This document shows, one piece after another, positions 1-7,716 of a stretch of DNA of 14,113 nucleotides (the stretch's first letter is position 1; each line of letters begins with the position of its first letter). The notes beneath the pieces are model-generated. The model was not told where the DNA came from and ran no database searches. It saw nothing but the letters and a program-made list of their open reading frames with translations. The stretch is from Planctomycetota bacterium (GTDB lineage: Bacteria; Planctomycetota; SZUA-567). The stretch spans positions 1 to 14,113 of the forward strand of contig JAITKH010000290.1 of NCBI GenBank assembly GCA_031278535.1. Reading direction: 5' to 3'. Made by a program: the position numbers and the translations under genes.

Positions 1-2948
1 TCCAGCGCCGCCTCGATGCGGGTGAGGTAACCGGCGTCGGCGCCGTGGCCATCGAACTGGAGACAAAGGTACGGCTTTCCCGTCCGGCTCATGATTTCCT
101 TGAAATACGAAAGGATGTAGCTGTCGGGGCCGCACATGAAGTTGGTGAAGTAGATGCCGAACAGGCGCGGACTCCGCGCCACATAGGCGGCGCCGGCAAG
201 TATTTTTTGTCCATAATGCCAGTACATGTTGGAAAACTCGGGCAGGATGTCATCGAGATTGACGGGCAGCATGTCGATGAAGAGGACAGGATAGCCCATC
301 TGCGCCATTTTCCGCGGCAAATCCAGGGTGAGGCCGGCATCCACCGTATTGTAGGGGCGGCCGATGCAGACAAGCCCCAGCCTGTCGTTCTTCTCCAGCC
401 AGTCCAGCGCCTCCCGGCCCAATTCAAGGGATTTTTTGGCGAAACGCTCCTGTTCGGACCGTCCGGCCCGGATAGCCCGGAGCGTTTCGCCCTCGCTTAC
501 GCCCAGCGGCCGCAAGCCTTCGGCAAGCGAACGGGCGGCCTCCCTTTCGGGACGATTCAGGAGCACCACGGGCGAAAGAATCCGATCGCGGTTGGGAAGG
601 CCGGCGGCGGCGCGGAGCACTCCCGGATGCGCCTGGACGTAGCAGCAGAAATGGGCATCCGTGAAACCCGGCCAAATTGGCTCCCGCAGCATGTGCGGAA
701 CCAGGAGCCAGTCGATTTTCCCTCCCGAGAGCAATTCCGCCGCATGGCCGTGGCTCGCCTCCACCGGGGCGCAATACTCGGCCGAACTGATTGCCACGCC
801 TTCGCGCAGGGTCTTTTCGCCGGTGCGGGAAGAAAAGATCGGCTGGAACCCCAGCTCTTCGACGAATTTTTTCCAGAACGGGTAGTAGCCATAGGTGCCA
901 AGCGATTGGAGAAGGCCGATCCGGCCCCGGACCGGAACGGACGGCTTGGGGCCGGAATCCAGGGCCAGCCAGGCGCGGTGGCGCCGGCGCCACCACTCGA
1001 ACATGGGGTTTTCCCGCACTCGCACCTTCTTCTCGGCGTAGTCGCGGCCGCATTTGAGGCCCCAGGCCAGGATTCCAGAACCGGTCCGGATCAGGGACAG
1101 ATTGCAGGTGTTGTGGCACAACTCGCAGATTTCATAGTCAACCTCCACCCTGGCGTCGGCGAAAGCGAGTCCCTTGAAACGCTCCGACCGCCTTTCCTCC
1201 GGAACCCGCAATTCGACAAGAAGACACATGCCCAGCGCCCCGGTGAGGTGGCAATAGGGGCTTACCCGGATTTCCTTCCCCAATTCCGCCTCGAAGGCGG
1301 CCACCAGCGCCCGGTTCCTGGCGGTGGCTCCCTGGAAATAGACGTGGTCGCCGATATGCAGGCCGCCCACCACCTTGTTCAGGTAATTGTCCCGTACGGA
1401 GTGAAGAACCGCGGCAGCCACTTGATCCTTGTGCCAACCCCGGGCCAGGAGCAGATCGAGATCGCGCTCCATGTAGACGGTGCAACGGTCGGAAGTGAGG
1501 GGACATGGCTTGCCCATCGCCCGATCGGCATATTCGGCAAGGGGAATGCCCAGCTTCAGCGACTGCTCCTCGATGAAGCTGCCGGTGCCGGCGGCGCAGA
1601 CATAGTTCATAATGGAGTTGTATACCATGCCGTTCTGGAGTTGCGTGAACTTGGCGTCCTGCCCGCCCAATTCGATGATGGTATCCACCTCCGGATCGAT
1701 AAAGACGGCGGCGGCGGCATGGGCAGTTATTTCGTTGGTGGCCAAATCCGCCCCGATGAGCGCGCCGATCATTTTGCGGCCTGAACCGGTGGCCCCCACG
1801 CCCTTGACGTCAAGGGCGAAGCCTCCCTCGCGCTCCATCTCCCTTGCCGCCCGCATGAGAAGCTGGACCGCCCGGATGGGATTGCCCGAGGTTTTCCGGT
1901 AAATCCAGCCGACTGCCTGGCGTTCCCGATCAAGAAAAACCGCCTTGGTGGAGGTGGAGCCGATATCAATTCCAAAGGAGACGACAATCGTACCGGAACG
2001 GGGTTGGGTAATGGCAATTTCCGAACCGTCGGCATCCACCCAATGCCTGGCCCATTTGAAGTCGGGATAATTGGACAGCTTGAGCTCGAGGGGAGGACGA
2101 AGGCCGCCGCCCCCGGAATCGATTCCCGGAGAGCCGGCGGCGGCGGATATGGCGACGGCAATCGGCCCTTCGGGCATTCCCTCCCGCGCTCGTTTCCACG
2201 CCACCTGGGCGGCGCCGAGGGCACCGATCAAGTGCGGGGCGTCCGGCACAGCCACCTCCACACCCAGCTTGTCGCGAACCGCGCCAACCACCACCGGATT
2301 GATGGCGACGCCGCCGATGACCGCCGTCTTTCCGGCGAGAGCGCGTCCGCCCAGGAGGCCGTCCACGGTGGAATTGCCAAGCCCGACGCAGAGTCCGGCG
2401 GCAATGGCGTCTACGGTGAATCCCTCCTGCTGGAGATGGATCATGTCCGATTTGGCGAAGACGGCGCAACGAGTGGCTACGGCCGGCGGTTTCTTGCCGT
2501 ATCGCCCGGCCCGCTCCCCCAGTTCGGCAGGCTGGATCTGGAGGCGAAGCGACTGCTGATCAAGGAAGGCGCCGGTGCCGGAGGCGCAGGCGCTGTTGAC
2601 GGAACTCTTCTGGTAACTCCCGTCGTCGGCCAGGCGGGTGAGACTGAAGGATCCGCCGCCAATCTGCACAATGTTCCTGGCGTCGGGAATCCTCGCCCGC
2701 ACTCCCTCCACCCCGGCCACCACCGGATCGATGAAACCGCCGCCGAGACTGGCCAGCGCCTCGCCGCCGCTGCCGGTGCGGACCATGCTGCGGATGTCGC
2801 CAAGCGGATAGGCTGCAAGCAGTTTCCGCGCCGCCGCCGCCGGCTCGCCATGATGGCGTTGGTAGTCGGATTTGACCAGGCCGCCCTCATCATTCAAGAG
2901 GACAACGCCGACAAAAAGACTCCCCACGTCCAGGCCAAGGTACTTCAT
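1..2948 (-). CDS. Tandem acyl-CoA dehydratase activase (BcrAD/BadFG twin domains, DUF2229, HgdC-like), partial at left edge
   Basis: One uninterrupted frame runs from the ATG at 2948 to the window edge (982 codons, C-terminus missing). Two ASKHA/BadF-type ATPase domains lie in tandem. Domain 1 (about residues 3-250) has LGLDVGS at its start and cysteines at 121 (SACASGTG) and 161 (TRCAVFAKSD). Domain 2 (about 322-570) has FGIDIGSTSTK, ELGGQDAKF, and cysteines near 451 (NYVCAAGTG) and 489 (DRCTVYMERD). These Cys pairs correspond to those by which the HgdC dimer holds a [4Fe-4S] cluster. A DUF2229-like region follows, with CELCHNTC (608-615) and C633. The last part, from C861 (CIGRPYNTVDAG), resembles a dehydratase D-subunit fold. 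Family members reach about 1000-1500 residues, use ATP to drive low-potential electron transfer, and are cytoplasmic. An AGGCGG stretch precedes the start. The true substrate is unknown, and no dehydratase subunit gene is visible here. Confidence 0.92.
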   Translation of the reverse strand, partial: MKYLGLDVGSLFVGVVLLNDEGGLVKSDYQRHHGEPAAAARKLLAAYPLGDIRSMVRTGSGGEALASLGGGFIDPVVAGVEGVRARIPDARNIVQIGGGSFSLTRLADDGSYQKSSVNSACASGTGAFLDQQSLRLQIQPAELGERAGRYGKKPPAVATRCAVFAKSDMIHLQQEGFTVDAIAAGLCVGLGNSTVDGLLGGRALAGKTAVIGGVAINPVVVGAVRDKLGVEVAVPDAPHLIGALGAAQVAWKRAREGMPEGPIAVAISAAAGSPGIDSGGGGLRPPLELKLSNYPDFKWARHWVDADGSEIAITQPRSGTIVVSFGIDIGSTSTKAVFLDRERQAVGWIYRKTSGNPIRAVQLLMRAAREMEREGGFALDVKGVGATGSGRKMIGALIGADLATNEITAHAAAAVFIDPEVDTIIELGGQDAKFTQLQNGMVYNSIMNYVCAAGTGSFIEEQSLKLGIPLAEYADRAMGKPCPLTSDRCTVYMERDLDLLLARGWHKDQVAAAVLHSVRDNYLNKVVGGLHIGDHVYFQGATARNRALVAAFEAELGKEIRVSPYCHLTGALGMCLLVELRVPEERRSERFKGLAFADARVEVDYEICELCHNTCNLSLIRTGSGILAWGLKCGRDYAEKKVRVRENPMFEWWRRRHRAWLALDSGPKPSVPVRGRIGLLQSLGTYGYYPFWKKFVEELGFQPIFSSRTGEKTLREGVAISSAEYCAPVEASHGHAAELLSGGKIDWLLVPHMLREPIWPGFTDAHFCCYVQAHPGVLRAAAGLPNRDRILSPVVLLNRPEREAARSLAEGLRPLGVSEGETLRAIRAGRSEQERFAKKSLELGREALDWLEKNDRLGLVCIGRPYNTVDAGLTLDLPRKMAQMGYPVLFIDMLPVNLDDILPEFSNMYWHYGQKILAGAAYVARSPRLFGIYFTNFMCGPDSYILSYFKEIMSRTGKPYLCLQFDGHGADAGYLTRIEAAL

Positions 2949-3000
2949 GGTATATTATTCCGCCTTTCCGTGATTGCGGCGGCGCGCCGTCGACAAAGAC

Positions 3001-3029
3001 GCCGGCGTCAAGTGAACCAGGACGCCGGC
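3001..3029 (-). terminator. Hairpin between the TPR-like gene and the activase gene (weak terminator or attenuator)
   Basis: GCCGGCGTC (3001-3009) and GACGCCGGC (3021-3029) form a perfect 9-bp GC-rich stem with an 11-nt loop. It sits midway in the 134-nt gap, about 53 nt after the stop of the upstream minus-strand gene and 52 nt before the activase ATG. On the minus strand only a short T-rich stretch (GTCTTTGT) follows, so it is not a classical intrinsic terminator. It could reduce read-through or act on the mRNA. Confidence 0.35.
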
Positions 3030-3082
3030 AAAGGCGGATTCTATAGGAAGACGCCCGCCGGGACAAGTCTTTTCGCCTTGCT

Positions 3083-6000
3083 TCATGGCACCCGAAAGCC
3101 GCCGGCCATATCCTGCAAGCGCGACTCCGCCACACCTCCCCAGAATCCCGGATCCGGGTCGACCCCGCCGGCTTCAGCGGGCGACACCATGGCAGCGGCA
3201 TTCCTGGCCATGCGGTAGTGGTTGGCGGCGTCGTCCGGGCGTCCCAATCGCGACAGGGCATCGCCCATTCCCACCAGCGCCTGAGCGCCGAGGGGTTCGC
3301 CGAACCGATCACGGACGTCCTGCCAGACGGCATAGGATCGCCGGTACAATCCCTCGGCGTCGCCGGCCTCCGCACCGTTTCTGGCCAATATCCTTTCCCC
3401 GGCCCGGAAATATTCGTTCGCCAGGAGTAGCAGGGCGTTTTGCAGCATGGCGCGGAAGCGTTCCGGGCTGTGCGGCGGACCTTCGGTGTCGCCGAGGCGG
3501 CTTCTTTCCAGGGGCGCCCCGTTCCCGCCAAGCATCTCGCGGATGACTGCGGCGTTCAGGTGGAAACGGTCGAGAGAGGGATCGAACAGCGCCGCGGCGT
3601 AGCGGCGGCCGTCCCTCAGGTTTTCAAAGTGCGCCCGGGCCAATCCGGCCGGTTCCTCGCTTCCGCGCCCTTCGGCCAGGACCAGCAGGGTTTTGGCCAA
3701 GAGGTACTCGGCCTCGAAGCGAGCCGCCATGACGTCGGCGAAATCCGCAGGCTCCACCTGGATTGACAGGCCGCCTTTGGTGCCGGCGTCGAGGACGTAG
3801 CGTTCCAGCACTTCGGTCAGATTCTCCCGCGCCCGGTCATAGAGATCGAGCCAGGGGCGCTGGCCGGATTCTCCGGCCGGGGCCGAGTCCGCTTGACGGG
3901 CCCGTTCCGCCAGCACATGGCGGAGCCGCGCCAAGTCGAACGAACTCCAGCGCCAGGCGCGGGCGGCCGGATTGATGCCGACAGCCTGGCGGACGTAATT
4001 GAAGGCCTGCAGGGCGGTCTGGATTTGCGGATCGTTTTCCCGATCGAGCGGCGGCAGGGGTTGGGCGTCGTCGCCGAGAAGTTCCGGAGCGTCCCTGGCG
4101 ATCCCGGCGTCCAGGAGGACGCGCCCGATATAGTAAATGGCATTGAAGCGCTCGGGAGTGCGCCGGGGAACGTTCCGCCGGAAGGCTTCGAGCGCCCGAT
4201 CCGAATCGTGGAGGAACCAATAGGTCCGGCCCAACAGGTTGTCGGCCCTGATCACCGCCATGGTCGGCTCCGTCCCGGGAATGGATGAATGACCGAAGCG
4301 CTCCATGAATCTTTCCAGGCTTTCCGCCGCCCGTTCCAGCAGCCCGGACCGGAAAAAGCCGTCCGCCGCATCCAGGTAGGATTGCATCTCTCCGAGCGAT
4401 CCCCTGGCCCGGATCGCGGACTCGAGATGTCGGCGGGCCGCTTCGGCCGTGAGGGAAAGCGCTTCCCGGTTCCGGCCCTGGATCTCGCGGACGGCTGCAA
4501 GCCGCTCCCGATTCAGGGCCAGGGCATGATTGATTTCGCCGGGATTCCCGCCGAAGCGTTCCAGAGCGTCGCGATAGGCGGCGGCACTCCCTTCCAGACG
4601 TCTGGCCGCCTCGGCCGGCGGCGCACCCAACGGCACCGCCGCCCATTCTTCCGCCAGGGAAACCAGGAAATCGCGGACTTCGTCCGGATCGACCAGTCCG
4701 CCGGGGGACAATTCCGCCGCAGAGGGGAACGGCGCGAAACTGATCGCCCCGAAGGCGCCGCGGCGCCGCAAATCATAAGGCAGCGCCTCCTCCAGCAGCA
4801 GCCGGTTTTTCCAGACGGTCTCGTCCTCGAACAGCAATTCCGGCGGGCGGGCGAGCAGCCGCGCCAAATTCTCGTTCCAGTCCCGCGACGGAAAATCATC
4901 CGCCTGGTAAAAATCGTCGCGGCGGAGCACGCCGTTCATGGCGCCGATGAACCGGTCGGTGGCGACGCCGTCCAGCCTCCGGCCGCTGGCGACGTAGAGA
5001 GCCAGATTCCGTCCTTCCGGCGAAATCGCGTTCCACAGCGCCCGCCACGCCCCCGGTCCGATTCGGCCGGCCGGATTGCCAAGTTTCATAGCGAGGGCGC
5101 GCCAATCGGCGTCCTGGGCGTCGAACCGGAGCGGCTGGGGATGGGCGTAGCCGCCAAGGACGAGCATCCCCGCCTTCCGGAGATCGCCGCGATCAAGGGC
5201 GGAAGCAGCCAGACCCAGCCGCGCCGCCAGGATCAGTTCCTGGCTGGACAATGGATTGAGGAGTTTTTCCAGACGTTCCTCAGTCTGCCGTTTCCGGCCT
5301 AGACGCCAACTTTCCCGGGCCGCCTGGACGGCGGCCCGGTCCCGCTTTTCGCCCGGCGGCAGCTGGGAAGCGGCCAGATCGTAATTGGCAATCGCCTTAG
5401 CGAGATAGCCCCGCCGGCGTTCCTGTAGCGTGTCGCCGCCGCCTGCCAGGGCAACGAGGCTTCCCGCCGCCGCCGCTCCGACCGATTCCGGAAGGGGGAG
5501 GATGAATTCGGGCCTGGCAAGCGCCTTTCCCGTCGCCAGGGGAACGGCCAGCGTCCGGGCCGGCAGAGGTTGACCGGAAAATTCCTCCAGCCAGCCCCGA
5601 ATCGTTTCACCGGCGCGGATGAGCCTGTCCGTTCCGGTGTACTCCCCGGCCGGCGTCAAGTCGGCCAAATGCGAATTGGCGTCGGCCAGACCGAGAACGG
5701 CGTCCAGGCGCTGTTCTGGAGCGGCGGCCGGCGATTCGATCAGGCTTTCATAATGCTTCGCCGCCGCGGAGAAAGCGGCCAGAGCCAGGCCGGGATTGGC
5801 CCGGCGATACACATCCCCCTCCTCCGCGTACATTGCGGCCAACCGTCCGTCGACAAGGGGGAGGTCTCGCTCGTCCGGCATTCCGGCGCGATGGCGAAGA
5901 TACCAGAATTTGGCCCGATCGGTGCGGCCGGTCCCATCGTAGGCTCGAGCCAGCAGCAGATCGGCTTGGCGGTATTCATCGGGCCCCAGTTCGAATATCC

Positions 6001-6829
6001 GCCTGGGCAAATCCCCCGCTCCGGCGTCGTTGCCGAGGGATCGCCTGAACGCCTCGCGGCGGCGGGCGTCCACTTCCCGTTGGATATCCTCCAATATGGA
6101 TCGGGCCGCATCCGGACGCCGCATGGCGATGTCCGATTCGGCCAGGCGAAAGTTGAGATATTCCTTGCGCCGCTCCTGCCGCAGCTGGATTTCGACGGCA
6201 TTGTCGGAGAGGAAATTCTCGGGCGCCGCTTCAGCTGCCTCAGCCGCGCCCGATCGGCGATCAAAGAAATTGGCGGCGGCATAGGCGGCCGCCGCGGCCG
6301 GGGCGCGTTCCGCCTTTTCCCAAAGGAGCGCATCTGCATAGGCCGCGGCCGCGTCTTCCCTGGCGTGCTCCACCAGCTCCGGGTTGTTTTCGGCAAGGAG
6401 GCGGTTCGATTCGCCCAGGAGGAGATGCGGATTGACGATGCCAGGATGATCGCCCAGGGAGCTCCGGTGGAAGACGAACAGGTTGAGGAAACTGTTCCGC
6501 GCCGCCAAAGCTTCATCGGCGGGATCGTGAAGGCGAAGGGGAAGATCCGGATTCATCAGCCGATACAGGTGATCCAGACCCTCGTAATAGAACGTTTCCG
6601 GCGACGGCGGCTGGACGGACTCCTCCTCGGGATAGACGATCCAGGCATAAAGGGCAAGGGCGGCCGCCATTCCCATGAAGATGAACGGATGCCAGGCGAG
6701 CATCCAGTTGAGAACGCGGAAGAGCTTTCCCCGCCATGCCGGTCCCGCCGCCTCGGCATTGACTACCGCATCGTCCGTGCCCCCCGCTGCCGCTTCCTGA
6801 ACCGGCACAGTGCTTTCCGCCTCGGCCAT
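3083..6829 (-). CDS. Large single-pass membrane protein with TPR-like helical repeats, function unknown
   Basis: A 1248-residue protein. The ATG at 6829 is chosen because GGAGGAG (6832-6838) lies just upstream. The frame stays open for another 239 codons upstream, but that stretch is low-complexity and has no ribosome site. A short cytoplasmic N-terminus (about 45 residues) is followed by one hydrophobic helix (about 46-66, FIFMGMAAALALYAWIV), so most of the protein is probably extracytoplasmic. The rest is Ala/Arg/Glu-rich and helical, with TPR-like patches near 345 (NPGLALAAFSAAAKHYESL), near 863 (LGRTYWFLHDSDRALEAF) and near 1182 (ALVGMGDALSRLGRPDDAAN). No enzyme motif was seen. Such proteins usually scaffold complexes at the envelope, but the partner here is unknown. 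The activase gene follows on the same strand after 134 nt and may or may not share the transcript. Confidence 0.88.
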   Translation of the reverse strand: MAEAESTVPVQEAAAGGTDDAVVNAEAAGPAWRGKLFRVLNWMLAWHPFIFMGMAAALALYAWIVYPEEESVQPPSPETFYYEGLDHLYRLMNPDLPLRLHDPADEALAARNSFLNLFVFHRSSLGDHPGIVNPHLLLGESNRLLAENNPELVEHAREDAAAAYADALLWEKAERAPAAAAAYAAANFFDRRSGAAEAAEAAPENFLSDNAVEIQLRQERRKEYLNFRLAESDIAMRRPDAARSILEDIQREVDARRREAFRRSLGNDAGAGDLPRRIFELGPDEYRQADLLLARAYDGTGRTDRAKFWYLRHRAGMPDERDLPLVDGRLAAMYAEEGDVYRRANPGLALAAFSAAAKHYESLIESPAAAPEQRLDAVLGLADANSHLADLTPAGEYTGTDRLIRAGETIRGWLEEFSGQPLPARTLAVPLATGKALARPEFILPLPESVGAAAAGSLVALAGGGDTLQERRRGYLAKAIANYDLAASQLPPGEKRDRAAVQAARESWRLGRKRQTEERLEKLLNPLSSQELILAARLGLAASALDRGDLRKAGMLVLGGYAHPQPLRFDAQDADWRALAMKLGNPAGRIGPGAWRALWNAISPEGRNLALYVASGRRLDGVATDRFIGAMNGVLRRDDFYQADDFPSRDWNENLARLLARPPELLFEDETVWKNRLLLEEALPYDLRRRGAFGAISFAPFPSAAELSPGGLVDPDEVRDFLVSLAEEWAAVPLGAPPAEAARRLEGSAAAYRDALERFGGNPGEINHALALNRERLAAVREIQGRNREALSLTAEAARRHLESAIRARGSLGEMQSYLDAADGFFRSGLLERAAESLERFMERFGHSSIPGTEPTMAVIRADNLLGRTYWFLHDSDRALEAFRRNVPRRTPERFNAIYYIGRVLLDAGIARDAPELLGDDAQPLPPLDRENDPQIQTALQAFNYVRQAVGINPAARAWRWSSFDLARLRHVLAERARQADSAPAGESGQRPWLDLYDRARENLTEVLERYVLDAGTKGGLSIQVEPADFADVMAARFEAEYLLAKTLLVLAEGRGSEEPAGLARAHFENLRDGRRYAAALFDPSLDRFHLNAAVIREMLGGNGAPLERSRLGDTEGPPHSPERFRAMLQNALLLLANEYFRAGERILARNGAEAGDAEGLYRRSYAVWQDVRDRFGEPLGAQALVGMGDALSRLGRPDDAANHYRMARNAAAMVSPAEAGGVDPDPGFWGGVAESRLQDMAGGFRVP

Positions 6830-6831
6830 GG

Positions 6832-6838
6832 CTCCTCC
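6832..6838 (-). promoter_or_regulatory. Shine-Dalgarno site deciding the start of the TPR-like membrane protein
   Basis: CTCCTCC on the plus strand reads GGAGGAG on the minus strand, ending 2 nt (core GGAGG: 4 nt) before the ATG at 6829. It is the only strong ribosome site near the start of the long open frame and sets the N-terminus just ahead of the membrane anchor. Confidence 0.7.
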
Positions 6839-6873
6839 GCGCTCCGCGCCCACGCCCCTTCCGGTCAACGCAT

Positions 6874-6901
6874 ATCGTATGGATGACCGGACGCGTTTCA
6901 A
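6874..6901 (-). promoter_or_regulatory. Candidate sigma70-type promoter for the TPR-like membrane protein
   Basis: On the minus strand, TTGAAA (6901-6896) and TACGAT (6879-6874) are separated by 16 bp. They match the consensus boxes at 5 of 6 and 4 of 6 positions and lie about 45 nt upstream of the ATG at 6829. Pattern match only. Confidence 0.4.
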
Positions 6902-7364
6902 GGGCAAAGGTCGCAAGCCCGCCCATGTCCGTCCCTTCCCGATCCGGCAGAATGGTCTGTACAGTCTCAATCTTTCCAAATTCTGAAGTCCGTTTGTTCC
7001 GGGATTGGCCTCTGATGCCGGAGGGGAATTCACTTCCCCGCAGGCGGAAACCGGATGAACCGGGGGCGCTCCCCGCAAAGTCCCAAACAAAGATTGGGAC
7101 TTTGCGGAACAAGAAGCTTTATTCCCCAGGAAACTCGTTGAGGCGAACCGTTTCGGGATTGCGAATGCATTGTTCCGGTTTTTGTTTCTTGTAATGGCTT
7201 TACAATTCGACTGTTGCCAAAACTCCATATAAGGACAGCCGTTCCCGGAGGGAAGGAGCAATACGCGGATTCCCAACAACAACTGAAACAGCATAAAGTT
7301 GCGAAATTCGAAACCGGAGCGGCGCATTATTATTCCTCGCGCCGACTCCCGCCAAATTTGCGGG
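6902..7364. other. Divergent intergenic region with no convincing gene
   Basis: This stretch separates the minus-strand TPR-like gene from the plus-strand small membrane protein. Open frames cross it on both strands, but none has a ribosome site or recognisable protein character. It is more AT-rich from about 7110 to 7400 than the flanking genes. Its one clear structure is the perfect palindrome at 7073-7107. I found no tRNA-like fold or recognisable riboswitch. Confidence 0.6.
7073..7107. repeat. Perfect 14-bp inverted repeat (hairpin or operator-like palindrome)
   Basis: CCGCAAAGTCCCAA (7073-7086) is followed by the 7-nt spacer ACAAAGA and the exact complement TTGGGACTTTGCGG (7094-7107). 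It lies in the divergent spacer, about 245 nt upstream of the minus-strand gene and about 380 nt upstream of the plus-strand gene. No T-tract follows on either strand, so an intrinsic terminator is unlikely. It could be a protein-binding site, an RNA hairpin or one copy of a dispersed palindromic repeat. Confidence 0.85.
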
Positions 7365-7393
7365 TTGACAAACGGCTTGATTGCGTCAATGAT
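7365..7393 (+). promoter_or_regulatory. Candidate sigma70-type promoter for the small membrane protein and ketosynthase
   Basis: A consensus TTGACA (7365-7370) is followed after 17 bp by AATGAT (7388-7393, 4 of 6 matches). TGATAT two bases later is an alternative -10 box. The nearest plus-strand gene starts at 7485, giving a leader of about 85 nt. Pattern match only. Confidence 0.45.
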
Positions 7394-7484
7394 ATATGTT
7401 CTGGGGCTTTGGAATTGCGGGTTCGCGCCTGCGGTTGTGCCGGATTGCCTTGAACGCGCCTGTACGGGCGCGAAGGGAGTATCG

Positions 7485-7694
7485 GTGTCTGACGAATCAC
7501 GCCGCCGCGTGGAGATAGAGGCGGCGCTGAAACAGATACAAACCATTCAAAGACGTCAGGCCCGGACGCGAGGGCGGATGTGGCGCCTCGATATTTCTCC
7601 CGCCGCCATGATCATCCAGGGGGTGATGGTTTTCGCAATCGGCGTATTGGTAGGACTGGGCGCTTCAGTACTTTACCAAATCGTCTTTCCTTGA
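7485..7694 (+). CDS. Small C-terminally anchored membrane protein (69 residues), unknown function
   Basis: The GTG at 7485 is chosen because AAGGGAG (7473-7479) lies 5 nt upstream; the open frame extends further back, but without a ribosome site. The first 35 residues are charged and probably helical, rich in Arg, Glu and Gln (ESRRRVEIEAALKQIQTIQRR). A single hydrophobic segment (about 41-66, AMIIQGVMVFAIGVLVGLGA) runs almost to the C-terminus, so the likely topology is N-terminus in the cytoplasm with a C-terminal anchor. No family was recognised. The ketosynthase ATG follows 22 nt after the stop, so the two are probably co-transcribed, and the small protein might place that enzyme or its carrier at the membrane. 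That role is inference only. Confidence 0.72.
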   Translation: MSDESRRRVEIEAALKQIQTIQRRQARTRGRMWRLDISPAAMIIQGVMVFAIGVLVGLGASVLYQIVFP

Positions 7695-7716
7695 ACGCCC
7701 GCGGACAGGGAATCGC

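Noticed and set aside
45..1784. Long plus-strand open frame (579 codons)
   Set aside because: It is antisense to the activase gene, whose conserved motifs are unmistakable on the minus strand. The plus-strand reading has no family motif and reflects the GC-rich codon pattern.
2949..2965. AATAATATA stretch just before the activase ATG as a -10 box
   Set aside because: It lies between the putative ribosome site and the ATG, too close to start a transcript with a leader, and no -35 box is suitably placed.
2004..3218. Plus-strand open frame of 404 codons
   Set aside because: It mirrors the N-terminal half of the activase and runs across the intergenic hairpin into the next gene. No ribosome site and no protein motif.
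5570..6886. Plus-strand open frame of 438 codons inside the TPR-like gene
   Set aside because: Shadow of the minus-strand gene, with no motif or ribosome site.
7120..7200. tRNA-like TTCGGGATTGCGAATG stretch
   Set aside because: No cloverleaf can be drawn; acceptor and anticodon stems are absent.
6830..7546. Upstream extension of the TPR-like protein by 239 codons
   Set aside because: The frame is open by chance. The text lacks protein character, contains the palindrome, overlaps the small membrane protein gene, and the strong ribosome site lies at 6832-6838.
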